Of a stretch of DNA of 64,000 nt, positions 25,481 to 35,738 are shown piece by piece; positions within the stretch are counted from its first letter, which is position 1; each line of letters opens with the position of its first letter. Made by a program: the position numbers and the translations under genes. The stretch is from Paracoccus sulfuroxidans (GTDB lineage Bacteria > Pseudomonadota > Alphaproteobacteria > Rhodobacterales > Rhodobacteraceae), in contig NZ_VLKU01000005.1 of the NCBI RefSeq assembly GCF_007830335.1, positions 216,767 through 280,766 of the forward strand, read 5' to 3'. The notes under the pieces are model-generated. The model worked only from the letters and a program-made list of their open reading frames with translations. It was not told where the DNA came from and did no database searches.

Positions 25481-27004
25481 ATGACCAATCCCAAACCCGT
25501 TGTTCTGTGCATTCTTGATGGCTGGGGCATTTCCGACCGCCCCGAGCAAAGCGCGCCGGACCAGGCACGGACCCCGAATTTCGACCGGCTGATGGCGCGC
25601 GATCCGCATGCCACGCTGATCACCTTCGGCCCGGATGTCGGATTGCCGATGGGACAGATGGGCAATTCCGAGGTGGGGCACACGAATATCGGCGCCGGGC
25701 GCATCGTCGCCATGGATCTGGGGCAGATCGATCTGGCCATCGAAAACGGCTCTTTCTACCAGAACCCGCAGATCGGCGATTTCATCGCGCGGCTGCAGGC
25801 CAGCGGCGGGACCGCGCATCTGATGGGCGTCGTCTCGGATGGCGGCGTGCACGGGCATATCCAGCATCTGATCGCCTCGGCCCGCGCGATTGCCGAGGCA
25901 GGCATTCCGGTGGTGATCCACGCGGTCACCGATGGCCGCGACGTGCCGCCGCGTTCCGCGCTTGGCTTCCTGACCGAGCTGAAGGGGAACCTGCCCGAAG
26001 GCGTGCGCATCGGCTCGGTCATCGGGCGCTATTACGCCATGGACCGCGACAATCGCTGGGAACGCGTGATGAAGGCCTATGCGGCGATGGTGCCTGCCGT
26101 GGGCCTGCACGCCCGCAGCGCGGCCGAAGCCGTCACCCATTCCTATCAGCGCGACGAATCCGACGAATTCGTCATGCCGACGGTGCTCGACGGCTATGAG
26201 GGCGCGAAGGACGGCGACGGCTTCTTCTGTCTGAACTTCCGCGCCGACCGCGCGCGCGAGATTCTGGCCGCCATCGCCCAGCCCGATTTCGACAAGTTCG
26301 ACATCTCGACCCGTCCGAACTGGGCGGCGGTTTTGGGCATGGTCGATTATTCGGCGCTACACGACACCTATATGTCCTCGGCCTATCCGAAGATGCGGCT
26401 GGTGAACACGCTGGGCTCATGGGTGGCGCAGCGCGGCCTGCGCCAGTTCCGGCTGGCCGAGACCGAGAAATACCCGCATGTCACCTTCTTCCTGAACGGC
26501 GGGAATGAGGAGATCGAGGCCGGAGAGGCGCGCTTCATGCCCTCAAGCCCCAAGGTCGCGACCTATGACCTAGCGCCGGAAATGGCCGCGCCCGAGGTCA
26601 GCGCCAAACTGGTCGAGGCGATCGAGGATGGCTACGATCTGATCGTGGTGAACTACGCGAACCCCGATATGGTCGGCCATACCGGCAGCCTGCCCGCCGC
26701 GATCCGCGCCTGCGAGGTCGTGGATCAGGGGCTGGGCCTGATGCTGGATGCGCTCGACAAGGTCGGTGGCGCGGCGGTGGTCATCGCCGACCACGGCAAT
26801 TGCGAAACCACCATCGACCCGGTCACCGGCGGCCCGCACACCGCCCATACCGTCAACCCCGTCCCCGTCATCGTCCATGGCGCCCCGGCAGGCGCGACCC
26901 TGCGCAGCGGCCGTCTGGCCGATGTCGCGCCCACGGTACTGGACCTGATGGGGCTTCCGCTTCCGCCCGAGATGACCGGGACCTCACTGATCGTACCGGC
27001 ATGA
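25481..27004 (+). CDS. gpmI: 2,3-bisphosphoglycerate-independent phosphoglycerate mutase
   Basis: A 507-residue, two-manganese enzyme of the alkaline-phosphatase superfamily that interconverts 3- and 2-phosphoglycerate. It shows the metal-binding Asp13 in CILDGWGI, the phosphorylated Ser63 in MGNSEVGHTNIGAGR, DGRDVPPRSA, IGRYYAMDRDNRW, NFRADRARE, NYANPDMVGHTG and ADHGNCE. The length is normal. It is first in a four-gene chain: its TGA overlaps the ATG of the envC-like gene (ATGA). Confidence 0.97.
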   Translation: MTNPKPVVLCILDGWGISDRPEQSAPDQARTPNFDRLMARDPHATLITFGPDVGLPMGQMGNSEVGHTNIGAGRIVAMDLGQIDLAIENGSFYQNPQIGDFIARLQASGGTAHLMGVVSDGGVHGHIQHLIASARAIAEAGIPVVIHAVTDGRDVPPRSALGFLTELKGNLPEGVRIGSVIGRYYAMDRDNRWERVMKAYAAMVPAVGLHARSAAEAVTHSYQRDESDEFVMPTVLDGYEGAKDGDGFFCLNFRADRAREILAAIAQPDFDKFDISTRPNWAAVLGMVDYSALHDTYMSSAYPKMRLVNTLGSWVAQRGLRQFRLAETEKYPHVTFFLNGGNEEIEAGEARFMPSSPKVATYDLAPEMAAPEVSAKLVEAIEDGYDLIVVNYANPDMVGHTGSLPAAIRACEVVDQGLGLMLDALDKVGGAAVVIADHGNCETTIDPVTGGPHTAHTVNPVPVIVHGAPAGATLRSGRLADVAPTVLDLMGLPLPPEMTGTSLIVPA

Positions 27005-28230
27005 GACTGACCCTTCTGTTCCCGGCGCTTGCCGCTTTTTCCATCGCCAGCGGCGCGCCCGCGCAGACCGCCACACCCGCCTCGTCGGGCAATGAGCAGA
27101 TCACCCAGGCCTCGCAGGAAGCCTCGGCTGCGGCTCAGATGCTGCGCGACGCCGTGGGGCAGCTCGATCAGGCGCTGACGCAGGACGATCAGGTCGTCGC
27201 CCTGACCGAGATGATCCGCGCCTATGAGCTGGGGCTCGCCAGCCTGCGCGACGGGCTGCGCCGGGCAGGCGTGCGCGAGCAAGAGATCCGCCGCGATTTC
27301 GAAGGCCGCCGCGAAAAGCTCAGCCGCGTTCTGGGGGTGATGACCTCGATGGAACGCTCGCCCGAGACGATGCTGCTTTTGCACCCCGCAGGCCCCGAGG
27401 CGACCGCGCGCTCGGGCATGATCCTGGCCTCCGTCGCCCCGTCCCTGCGTGCCGAGGCCGAGGAAATCCAGTCGAAGCTGCAGGAAATCCGCGAGGTCCG
27501 TGCCCTGCAACTCAGCGCCGCGAACACGCTGGCGCAGGGGCTGCAACAGGTGCAGGAGGCGCGGCGGCTGCTGGCCAGCGCCGTCACCGACCGCTCGAGC
27601 ATGCCGATCCGCTTTGGCGAGGACCCGCAGGAAATCACCCGGCTGCTGCAATCGGCCGATACGCTGGACGCTTTCGCCAGCGGCATTGCCGGGATGGAGC
27701 AGGACGTGGGCGCGCCCATGGCCGATTTCGAAGGCGCGCAGGGCAGCCTGCCGCTGCCTGCGATCGGCAAGCTGGTGCATGGCTATGACCAGCCCGACGC
27801 CTCGGGCACCCGCCGCCCCGGCATCGTCATCGGCACGCCGCCCTCGGCGCTGGTGACCGCGCCCTGGCCCGCCACGATCCGCTATCGCGGGCCGCTCTTG
27901 GATTACGGCAATGTGATGATCGTTGAACCCGCGCGGGGATATTTGATGATATTTGCCGGTCTCGCGCAGGTCTTTGGCGAGCCGGGCGACGTGCTGCAAG
28001 CAGGCGAGCCCGTGGGAATGATGGGGGGCAATGTCCCCTCGGCGCAGGAATTCGGTGCGGAATTCGTGGCCAACGCCGCCGCAGGCGGGGGGGCTGGCCA
28101 GACCGAGACACTGTATGTTGAACTTCGCAAGGGCAAGGAAACACTGGACCCGACCGACTGGTTCGTGATGAATCCTATTGTTGGCGAAGCTAACCGTAAC
28201 GCAAATGGGCAGGACGGAACGACGGAATGA
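27001..28230 (+). CDS. envC: EnvC-like murein hydrolase activator (degenerate M23/LytM domain)
   Basis: A 409-residue exported protein: a signal peptide (MRLTLLFPALAAFSIASGAPAQ), a long coiled-coil region (about residues 30-220, Gln/Glu/Leu-rich) and a C-terminal LytM-like domain (KLVHGYDQPDASGTRRPGIV ... GNVMIVEPARGYLMIFAGL ... GDVLQAGEPVGMMGG ... TLYVELRKG). The His and Asp ligands of active M23 peptidases are missing (no HxxxD, no YAHL, no HLHFE), as in EnvC, which activates amidases and does not cut peptidoglycan itself. It is coupled to gpmI and ctpA by ATGA overlaps. Confidence 0.85.
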   Translation: MRLTLLFPALAAFSIASGAPAQTATPASSGNEQITQASQEASAAAQMLRDAVGQLDQALTQDDQVVALTEMIRAYELGLASLRDGLRRAGVREQEIRRDFEGRREKLSRVLGVMTSMERSPETMLLLHPAGPEATARSGMILASVAPSLRAEAEEIQSKLQEIREVRALQLSAANTLAQGLQQVQEARRLLASAVTDRSSMPIRFGEDPQEITRLLQSADTLDAFASGIAGMEQDVGAPMADFEGAQGSLPLPAIGKLVHGYDQPDASGTRRPGIVIGTPPSALVTAPWPATIRYRGPLLDYGNVMIVEPARGYLMIFAGLAQVFGEPGDVLQAGEPVGMMGGNVPSAQEFGAEFVANAAAGGGAGQTETLYVELRKGKETLDPTDWFVMNPIVGEANRNANGQDGTTE

Positions 28231-29645
28231 AACAGTATCTACTGGCAGGAGCAATCGGAGCGCTTTCCGGCGTCGTCGTTGCCACCCAATTCGCCGGCCC
28301 TCTGGTCGCGCAGGAATCCGGCAAGAACAGCTCGATCTATGAACAGCTTGACCTGTTCGGCAATGTCTTCGAACGCGTCCGCGCCGACTATGTCGAGCAG
28401 GTGGACGACAAGAAGCTGATCGAGGCGGCGATCAACGGCATGCTGACCTCGCTGGACCCGCACAGCTCGTTCCTGTCGGCCAAGGATTACGAAGACATGC
28501 AGACCCAGACCCGTGGCAGCTTCGGCGGCCTGGGGATCGAGGTCGGTCAGGAAGACGGGCTGGTGAAGGTCATCTCGCCCATCGACGACACGCCTGCCGC
28601 CGAAGCGGGCGTGAAGCCCGGCGATTTCATCACCCATGTGAACGGGGAATCGCTGATGGGCCTGTCGCTGGACGAGGCCGTCGAAAAGATGCGCGGGCCG
28701 GTCGGCTCGGAGATCAAGATCACCATTCTGCGCGAAGGCGAAAAGGAACCGTTCGACCTGACCATCGTGCGCGACACGATCAAGCTGACCGTGGTCAAGA
28801 CCCGGGTCGAGGGTCATGCGGTCGTCCTGCGCGTCTCGACCTTCAACGACGAGACCTATTCGACCCTGAAATCCGAGATGGAGAAAGCCATCAAGGACGC
28901 GGGCGGCATCGACAAGGTCACGGGCTTTGTCCTTGACCTGCGCAACAACCCCGGCGGCCTGCTGAATCAGGCCATCGAAGTGTCGGACGCCTTCCTCGAC
29001 CGGGGCGAGATCGTCTCGACCCGTGGCCGCAAGCCCGAGGAAAGCGAGCGCTGGAATGCCGCCGCTGGCGATCTGGCGCAGGGACGTCCGATGGTCGTGC
29101 TGATCAACGGCGGCTCGGCCTCGGCGTCGGAAATCGTCACGGGTGCGCTGCAGGATCATCGCCGCGCCATCGTCGTGGGCACGAAAAGCTTCGGCAAGGG
29201 CTCGGTCCAGACGGTCATGCCGGTGACCGCCGACAGCGCCATCCGCCTGACCACCGCGCGCTATTACACGCCGTCGGGCCGCTCGATCCAGGCCATGGGC
29301 ATCAACCCCGACATCATCGTCGAACAGCCCGCCGCGCGGCCGACGGATGAAGAGGAAAACAAGCCACGCAGCGATTCGCGTTTCCTCAGCTCGGAAGCCG
29401 ATCTGCGTGGCGCGCTGAACAACGACGCCATCTCGGACGAAGAAAAGCGCCAGATCGAGGAAGAGGCCAAGCAGGTCGAAGCCACCGCCAAGCTGCGCGA
29501 AGAGGATTATCAGCTGGCCTATGCCGTCGATATCCTCAAGGGCCTTGCGGCGGTCGAATACCGCTCGGCCGAGGCCAAGGAGCCTGCGCAGGCCGCGACC
29601 GAGGGTGAGGGTTCCGGCGCTGCCGATGGCGGGGCGCAGAACTGA
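28227..29645 (+). CDS. ctpA: carboxyl-terminal processing protease, S41 family
   Basis: A 472-residue periplasmic serine protease. It has an N-terminal signal/anchor ([20 protein letters not shown]), a PDZ domain (about 95-180, [37 protein letters not shown]) and the S41 core with Ser299 in [10 protein letters not shown] and Lys324 in [11 protein letters not shown], 25 residues apart as in characterised C-terminal processing proteases. A charged C-terminal extension (about 375-472) is Glu/Ala-rich. It overlaps the envC-like gene by four bases and rppH by one. Confidence 0.95.
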   Translation: MKQYLLAGAIGALSGVVVATQFAGPLVAQESGKNSSIYEQLDLFGNVFERVRADYVEQVDDKKLIEAAINGMLTSLDPHSSFLSAKDYEDMQTQTRGSFGGLGIEVGQEDGLVKVISPIDDTPAAEAGVKPGDFITHVNGESLMGLSLDEAVEKMRGPVGSEIKITILREGEKEPFDLTIVRDTIKLTVVKTRVEGHAVVLRVSTFNDETYSTLKSEMEKAIKDAGGIDKVTGFVLDLRNNPGGLLNQAIEVSDAFLDRGEIVSTRGRKPEESERWNAAAGDLAQGRPMVVLINGGSASASEIVTGALQDHRRAIVVGTKSFGKGSVQTVMPVTADSAIRLTTARYYTPSGRSIQAMGINPDIIVEQPAARPTDEEENKPRSDSRFLSSEADLRGALNNDAISDEEKRQIEEEAKQVEATAKLREEDYQLAYAVDILKGLAAVEYRSAEAKEPAQAATEGEGSGAADGGAQN

Positions 29646-30142
29646 TGACCTCTGACGACAAGCAGCTCGGTCCCGCCGGGCTGCCCTATCGCCCCTGCGC
29701 GGGCATCGTGCTGGTCAATGCCGACGGGCTGGTCTTTGCCGGGCTGCGCATCGACAGCGCCGCCGAGGCCTGGCAGATGCCGCAGGGCGGGATCGACAAG
29801 GGCGAGACTGCGCGCGAAGCCGCCCTGCGCGAGCTGGGCGAGGAAATCGGCGTCGCCCCCGCCATGGTCGAGGTGCTCGCCGAAAGCGCCGACTGGATCT
29901 ACTACGATCTGCCCGAGGAGTTGCTGGGCAAGGTCTGGAAGGGCAAATACGGCGGCCAGAAGCAGAAGTGGTTCCTGCTGCGCTTCAACGGCACCGATGC
30001 CGATATCGACATCCAGACCGAACACCCCGAATTCAAGCGCTGGCAATGGACCACGAAAGAGGAGCTGGTCGAGAAGATCGTCCCCTTCAAGCGCGCCGTC
30101 TATGAACAGATCGTGGCCGAGTTTCGCGACCATCTGGCCTGA
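29645..30142 (+). CDS. rppH: RNA pyrophosphohydrolase (Nudix)
   Basis: A 165-residue Nudix hydrolase with the box [20 protein letters not shown] followed by IGV, N-terminal [16 protein letters not shown] and the RppH-typical [26 protein letters not shown]. It removes pyrophosphate from 5' ends of mRNA to start decay. It is the last gene of the gpmI-envC-ctpA-rppH operon, its ATG overlapping the ctpA TGA (TGATG), and is followed by a terminator. Confidence 0.95.
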   Translation: MTSDDKQLGPAGLPYRPCAGIVLVNADGLVFAGLRIDSAAEAWQMPQGGIDKGETAREAALRELGEEIGVAPAMVEVLAESADWIYYDLPEELLGKVWKGKYGGQKQKWFLLRFNGTDADIDIQTEHPEFKRWQWTTKEELVEKIVPFKRAVYEQIVAEFRDHLA

Positions 30143-30164
30143 TCGCACCGGATCTGCGGCAATG

Positions 30165-30199
30165 AAAAAGGCGGCCCCGAGGCCGCCTTTTCTGTCTTT
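30165..30199. terminator. bidirectional terminator between rppH and the transglycosylase gene
   Basis: AAAGGCGGCC (30167-30176) pairs with GGCCGCCTTT (30181-30190), loop CCGA, followed by TCTGTCTTT. The A-run on the left gives a T-run on the minus strand. Confidence 0.92.
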
Positions 30200-30211
30200 G
30201 CGGCCGCGCGA

Positions 30212-31474
30212 TCAGCGGCGCAGCTGATCCAGCAGGATCGAGGTCGGATAGCCGTCCGGCGTCACCCCGATCGAACGCTGATAGGCCGAAACCGACTCCA
30301 TCGTGGCCGAGCCGAACAGACCGTCGATCTCGCCCTGATAGAAGCCTTTCTGGGCCAGACGGCGCTGGATTTCCTCGCGCTCGGAGGTCGAGAGCGGGCG
30401 GTCGTTGCGCGGCCACGAGCCCTGGATGCCCGAACGGCCCGCGATCCGCTCTCCCAGATAAGAGACACCAAGCGCGTAATTGTCCGAGTTGTTGTAGCGC
30501 AGGATCGAGCGGAAGTTGTCGGTGATCAGGAAGGCCGGGCCACGCGCGCCCGCCGGCATGATGATCGAGCCGCCGCCCGGCAGCGCGCCGCCGCCCAGAC
30601 GCCGCACGCCCTGTGCCGACCAGTCGGCCGCCGATTTGCGGTTGCCCTTGCCGATCTGCCCCATGTTGAAATTGGCCGGAAGCTGCACCTCCGCGCCCCA
30701 GGTCTGGCCACGCTGCCAGCCGGTGCGGGCCAGATAGGCCGCCGTCGAGGCCAGTGCATCGGTCGGATCGTCCGACCAGATGTCGCGGCGGCCATCGCCG
30801 TTGAAATCGACCGCATATTCCAGGAAAGAGGTCGGCATGAACTGGGTGTGGCCCATCGCACCGGCCCAGCTGCCCAGCATATGCTCGGGGTCGGTGTCGC
30901 CCGCCTGCAGGATCTTCAGCGCGGCGATCAGCTGGTTCTGGAACATCTCGCCCCGGCGGCCGTCATAGGCCAGCGTGGTCAGCGAGGGGATGATCTGCAT
31001 CTTGCCGCGGTTCGCGCCGAAGTTCGATTCCATGCCCCAGACGGCCAGCACGATCTCGCGCGGGACGCCGTAGCGCTGCTCGATGGCGGCCAGCGTGCGC
31101 CCGTGCTGCGCCAGCATCTGACGCCCGGTGTTGATGCGCGCATCCGAGACGGCGCTGTCCAGATACAGCCAGACCGGGCGCGAGAACTCGGCCTGTTTGC
31201 GGTCAAGGCGGATCACATCGGGATTGTAGCGCGCGATGCGCATGGCGCGGTCATAGGTCTGGGGCGAGATCCCCGCCGACAGCGCGCGCGGACGGAAGGT
31301 CTGGACGAAGCGCTGCAGCCCGGCCTCATCGCCCGCCGAGGCGGCGGGAATGGGGGCGGCAACGACCGGGCCGGTGTTGGCCATGCCGGGGGCGCGGTTC
31401 ATCGCCACGCCGCAGCCCGAAACAGCCGCGATCATCATGAATGAGATCGCCGCGCGAGGTATAGAAATCGTCAT
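30212..31474 (-). CDS. lytic murein transglycosylase (MltB/SltB type) lipoprotein with peptidoglycan-binding domain
   Basis: A 420-residue lipoprotein: N-terminal MTISIPRAAISFMMIAAVSGC with lipobox VSGC at Cys21. The catalytic domain carries the acid residue in VLAVWGMESNFGANRG, then MQIIPSLTTLAYDGRR, AGAMGHTQFMPTSFLEYAVD and GDGRRDIW, typical of the SltB/MltB group. The last 60 residues (EREEIQRRLAQKGFYQGEID...) are a PG_binding_1 domain. It cleaves glycan strands with 1,6-anhydro products. The frame is open upstream but the lipoprotein signal fixes the start at 31474. Confidence 0.94.
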   Translation of the reverse strand: MTISIPRAAISFMMIAAVSGCGVAMNRAPGMANTGPVVAAPIPAASAGDEAGLQRFVQTFRPRALSAGISPQTYDRAMRIARYNPDVIRLDRKQAEFSRPVWLYLDSAVSDARINTGRQMLAQHGRTLAAIEQRYGVPREIVLAVWGMESNFGANRGKMQIIPSLTTLAYDGRRGEMFQNQLIAALKILQAGDTDPEHMLGSWAGAMGHTQFMPTSFLEYAVDFNGDGRRDIWSDDPTDALASTAAYLARTGWQRGQTWGAEVQLPANFNMGQIGKGNRKSAADWSAQGVRRLGGGALPGGGSIIMPAGARGPAFLITDNFRSILRYNNSDNYALGVSYLGERIAGRSGIQGSWPRNDRPLSTSEREEIQRRLAQKGFYQGEIDGLFGSATMESVSAYQRSIGVTPDGYPTSILLDQLRR

Positions 31475-31607
31475 GTCACTGCCTGTCCCGATGGTGCTTA
31501 TTGCGGTTTTACAGGATTCTAGCGCAAGCACGGCGGGTTGGATAGGGTGCGGCGCGGGCGAAGTTTCCTTGCAAATCAAGCTGACAGGCGTGTTTTCGCT
31601 GCGCCGG

Positions 31608-31940
31608 TCAGGCCTCGTCCGCTTCCTCGTCGCCGTAGAAGGCTTCCATCTGCGCGACGATCACCGCGTTCTCGTCCTGCGCGCGCTGCATCAGGGCGCG
31701 CTCCTCCTCGGGGATCTCATGCCCCTCGGCCAGCCGCTCCTCGATGGTGCCGTGGCCGATTACCTCGATCGGGTTCAGCCCCGCCTGCTTCAGGATGGCG
31801 ACGGTTTCGCGCACCGCCTCATCCTCCGAGACGCCCGAGGCATAGCAGACCAGCGCCGCGCCCGTGGCATCCTCGGGCAGGCCGTCGTCATCCTTGCGTG
31901 CCACCTCGACCAGCAGCGTATAGACGTTCTGTTCCGCCAT
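31608..31940 (-). CDS. conserved hypothetical protein, 110 residues
   Basis: A small acidic cytosolic protein starting MAEQNVYTLLVEVARKDDDG, with CYASGVSEDEAVRETVAILKQAGL and an acidic end (DEEADEA). AAAGGA precedes the ATG at 31940. No named domain is recognised. It diverges from the ybaK-like gene; only 55 bases separate the start codons. Confidence 0.72.
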   Translation of the reverse strand: MAEQNVYTLLVEVARKDDDGLPEDATGAALVCYASGVSEDEAVRETVAILKQAGLNPIEVIGHGTIEERLAEGHEIPEEERALMQRAQDENAVIVAQMEAFYGDEEADEA

Positions 31941-31995
31941 GGCTTTTCCTTTGCAGTCAGATGCGATCATATCACCCGGAATGTCGGAGGAAACA

Positions 31996-32466
31996 ATGAG
32001 CAAGAGCCTGAAACGCGTGCAATCCGCACTGGAAGCGGCCGGAATCACGGTCGATGTCCGGGAAATGGGCGAAAGCACGCGGACCGCCATTGAGGCCGCG
32101 AATGCCGTCGGCTGCGAGGTGGACCAGATCGCGAAATCGATCATCTTTCGCGGCGAGAACTCCGGCCATGTCGTGTTGTTCCTGACGGCGGGCGGCAACA
32201 AGGTCGACGCGGCCAAGGCGACCGAGGTGGCGGGCCAGCCCCTTGGCAAGGCCGATGCCAACCTGATCCGCACCGAGACCGGCTTTGCCATCGGCGGCGT
32301 CGCGCCCGTGGGCCATCTAACGCAGATCGAGGCGTGGATGGACCCAAGGCTGCAGGAATTCGACACCGTCTGGGCCGCTGCGGGCACGCCGCGCCATGTC
32401 TTCGCGATCTCGCCTGACGATCTGCTGCGGATCACCGGTGCGCAGGTAGCGGCCTTCACCGGCTAG
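31996..32466 (+). CDS. YbaK/EbsC family aminoacyl-tRNA deacylase-like protein
   Basis: A 156-residue protein of the YbaK/ProX fold, related to the editing domain of bacterial prolyl-tRNA synthetase. Landmarks are STRTAIEAANAVGCEVDQIAKSIIF, LFLTAGGNKVD, and IRTETGFAIGGVAPVGH, the conserved GxxxGGVxPxGH block. Family members deacylate mischarged tRNAs; the substrate here is not determinable. GGAGGAAAC precedes ATG 31996. A bidirectional terminator follows. Confidence 0.92.
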   Translation: MSKSLKRVQSALEAAGITVDVREMGESTRTAIEAANAVGCEVDQIAKSIIFRGENSGHVVLFLTAGGNKVDAAKATEVAGQPLGKADANLIRTETGFAIGGVAPVGHLTQIEAWMDPRLQEFDTVWAAAGTPRHVFAISPDDLLRITGAQVAAFTG

Positions 32467-32486
32467 GCCGCCCACATCCGGTCATG

Positions 32487-32515
32487 AAAAAGGGGCGTGA
32501 ACCGCCCCTTTTTTC
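32487..32515. terminator. bidirectional terminator between ybaK-like and glsB-like genes
   Basis: AAGGGGCG pairs with CGCCCCTT around TGAAC (about 32490-32510). Five A lie on the left and a run of six T on the right. Confidence 0.92.
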
Positions 32516-32518
32516 GCT

Positions 32519-32770
32519 CTATCCCGCGACCGCTCGATAGGCCCATATCAGGACCACCGCGCCGATCAGCCCGGCGACCCCTTGCGCCAACCAGCTTCCG
32601 GCCTGCGCATTCAGGCCCAGAATACCCAGAAGCGCATTGCCGACAATCGCCCCGACGATCCCAAGGATGATGTTGAGCAACATCCCGGTGTCAGCCTTCA
32701 TGATGGCGCTGGCGATCCAGCCCGCAAAGCCACCGACGATGATCGCGGCCAACCAACCCAAGCCCTGCAT
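32519..32770 (-). CDS. GlsB/YeaQ/YmgE family stress-response membrane protein
   Basis: An 83-residue protein with three glycine-rich helices (WLAAIIVGGFAGWIASAIM, MLLNIILGIVGAIVGNALLG, VAGLIGAVVLIWAYRAV), the pattern of the transglycosylase-associated YeaQ/YmgE family. Its role is linked in other bacteria to stress or envelope homeostasis but the mechanism is unknown. ATG 32770 has GGGAG eight bases upstream; an in-frame ATG at 32806 would add 12 polar residues. Confidence 0.88.
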   Translation of the reverse strand: MQGLGWLAAIIVGGFAGWIASAIMKADTGMLLNIILGIVGAIVGNALLGILGLNAQAGSWLAQGVAGLIGAVVLIWAYRAVAG

Positions 32771-32896
32771 CTGCAAACTCCCGTTTTGAAAACCCTGTTT
32801 CATCAACGCGAAAATGCTGATTCGGTTCAGCGGACTTAGTGAAATTCCATCGGGAGGACGGATCGGACAGGCGGATGCCCCGCCTGCCCGCTGAAA

Positions 32897-33721
<825 letters not shown>

Positions 33722-33816
33722 GGGTATCTCTCTCTCGGGTGGAAACAGGTCACCAAGGGCTATAAGCCGGAGGGATGTACCGTGCAATCCGCGCACAGCC
33801 CGTGTCAGAGGTTTCG

Positions 33817-34644
33817 ATGATGGACGAAGACGAACGCAGCCACCCTTTCCGCGACAGCCACCAGGATGCCGCCGCCGCCCGCAAGACGCCCGACCCGCCG
33901 CAAACGCGGGCTCCGGCCTATCGTCTGGCCTTCACCGACACAGATTTCCTGCTGCGTGAGGAGCTGCGCCCGGTCCGGCTGCAGCTTGAACTGCTGAAGC
34001 CCGAAATGGTGATGGATGCCCGCGGCATCAAAAGCACCATCGTGATGTTCGGCGGCGCCCGGATCCCCTCGCCCGCCAATGCCGGATCGGCGCGTACACC
34101 CGCACTGGCCGAGCTTTCGCATTATTACGATGAGGCCGAGCGTTTCGCCTATCTGATGACCCAGCGCAGCCAGCAAAGCTATGGCCGCGAGAATGTCATC
34201 TGCACCGGCGGCGGGCCGGGCGTGATGGAGGCCGGGAACAAGGGCGCGGCCGAGGCGGGCGGTATCTCGATCGGCCTGTCGATCGTGCTGCCGCATGAGC
34301 AGGCGCCGAACGAATATGTGACGCCGGATCTGTGCTTCAACTTCCACTATTTCGCCATTCGCAAGATGCATTTCCTGATGCGCGCCAAGGCGATCACCAT
34401 TTTCCCCGGCGGTTTCGGCACGCTCGACGAGATGTTCGAGGCCCTGACCCTGATCCAGACCGGGCGCATGAAGCGCGTGCCCTTCCTGCTGTTCGGTCGG
34501 AAGTTCTGGGAAACCGTCATCAACTGGAAGGCGCTGGCCGAGGCGGGCACGATCAGCGACGAGGATCTGGAGCTGTTCAGCTTTGTCGACACCGCCGACG
34601 AGGCCGTCGCGATCATCGACGGTTGGTCCGATCCCTGTGACTAA
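33817..34644 (+). CDS. LOG family (Rossman-fold) nucleotide phosphoribohydrolase-like protein
   Basis: A 275-residue protein of the LOG/TIGR00730 group. [35 protein letters not shown] and the signature [13 protein letters not shown] are present; the Arg/Lys and Glu of these motifs bind and cleave nucleoside 5'-monophosphates (cytokinin-releasing type in plants, also PpnN-like in bacteria). About 60 polar N-terminal residues precede the core, longer than the small LOG proteins. Start 33817 ([12 protein letters not shown]) follows AGAGG. Its stop overlaps that of the next, oppositely oriented gene. Confidence 0.9.
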   Translation: MMDEDERSHPFRDSHQDAAAARKTPDPPQTRAPAYRLAFTDTDFLLREELRPVRLQLELLKPEMVMDARGIKSTIVMFGGARIPSPANAGSARTPALAELSHYYDEAERFAYLMTQRSQQSYGRENVICTGGGPGVMEAGNKGAAEAGGISIGLSIVLPHEQAPNEYVTPDLCFNFHYFAIRKMHFLMRAKAITIFPGGFGTLDEMFEALTLIQTGRMKRVPFLLFGRKFWETVINWKALAEAGTISDEDLELFSFVDTADEAVAIIDGWSDPCD

Positions 34645-35159
34645 AGCCGCTGGCCCGGCCACCAGGCGATGAAATCCTGCGGCCCGATGCGGCGGGGCAG
34701 GCTGCGGTCGGGGCGCGCGTTCTGCGCCTCGGCCTGACGGACGGCTTCGCGCGCGGCCTTTCGGTAAACCTCATACGAGTGCTCCAGCCGCAGATGCTGC
34801 GGCGAAGGGTCAGAGGTGGCGCGGATGATGATGGTGCCGCGCTTCAGGGCATTCTGGAAGGATTGGTCGTCCTGATGTAGCGCCATCAGCACCTTGATGA
34901 CCTGCGCCCGAAAGATCGCGCGGTCCTGCGGGACCTCAGCCTGCCCCACGCCCTGCCCGCGCGCCATGGGCCGCTTTTGCGGAAGCTGTGCGTGCTCACG
35001 TCCCAGTCCTGCGCCTTGCGGATCTGATGATTGTTCGACGGGCCGCAGGTCAGACGGTTTGGCCTGCGCCAAAATCTCGTGACTGCGCGCGACAGTCGCA
35101 GTGGTGGTGATGCCCAAGCCCCCCGGACGAGGAACGGCGGCGGCGGTGGTTGCAAACAT
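34641..35159 (-). CDS. hypothetical protein, 172 residues
   Basis: A protein with a low-complexity, probably disordered N-terminal half (Pro/Gln/Arg-rich) and a more structured C-terminal part (AQVIKVLMALHQDDQSFQNA, LEHSYEVYRKAAREAVRQAE). No family recognised. GAAGGG stands before the ATG at a usable distance. The gene ends four bases inside the 3' end of the LOG-family gene (34641-34644), a convergent overlap. Coding potential is plausible but not certain. Confidence 0.5.
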   Translation of the reverse strand: MFATTAAAVPRPGGLGITTTATVARSHEILAQAKPSDLRPVEQSSDPQGAGLGREHAQLPQKRPMARGQGVGQAEVPQDRAIFRAQVIKVLMALHQDDQSFQNALKRGTIIIRATSDPSPQHLRLEHSYEVYRKAAREAVRQAEAQNARPDRSLPRRIGPQDFIAWWPGQRL

Positions 35160-35267
35160 GGCGCGCCCTTCGGATTCCTGAAACCTCGAATCCCATGATA
35201 GCCGAAACTCGCCGCATTCTATCGGTGGCGGGGCGAGAAAGTTCTTAGAATTTGATGAAACACCGGC

Positions 35268-35735
35268 TTATTCGCGGTGATAGGGGCTGCCTGACAGGAT
35301 GGTCGCGGCGCGGTAAAGCTGTTCGCTCAGCATCACCCGAGCCAACATATGTGGCCAGACCATGCGGCCAAAGCTGATCGCCAGATCGGCGCGGTCGCGC
35401 AGCTCGGGCGCGATGCCGTCCGCGCCGCCGATGACAAAGGCGATGTCGCGGGCCTGATCCCGCCATGAGGCGATGCGGCTGGCCAGCTCGGGCGAGGTCA
35501 GCATCTGCCCCCGCTCATCCAGCACGACCACCGCCGCGCCGTCCGGGATGGCGCGCGCCAGCAACGGCGCTTCGGCGGCCATGCCGCCACCGCGCTTGTC
35601 CTCGACCTCGGTCAGGGTGATCGCCGGCAGACCCAAGGGCCGGCCGGTCTTGGCGAACCGGTCAAGGTAATCTGCAATCAGTTGCGCCTCGGGGCCCTGC
35701 CGCAGCCGCCCGACGGCGGCAACGACCATGCGCAT
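35268..35735 (-). CDS. rlmH: 23S rRNA (pseudouridine1915-N3)-methyltransferase RlmH
   Basis: A 155-residue SPOUT-class methyltransferase that methylates pseudouridine 1915 of 23S rRNA. MVVAAVGRLRQGPEAQLIADY, VVVLDERGQMLTSPELA, FVIGGADGIAPELRDRADL, ISFGRMVWPHMLARVML and the C-terminal SEQLYRAATILSGSPYHRE are all conserved family segments. It follows rsfS after three bases, the usual order. Confidence 0.97.
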   Translation of the reverse strand: MRMVVAAVGRLRQGPEAQLIADYLDRFAKTGRPLGLPAITLTEVEDKRGGGMAAEAPLLARAIPDGAAVVVLDERGQMLTSPELASRIASWRDQARDIAFVIGGADGIAPELRDRADLAISFGRMVWPHMLARVMLSEQLYRAATILSGSPYHRE

Positions 35736-35738
35736 GTC

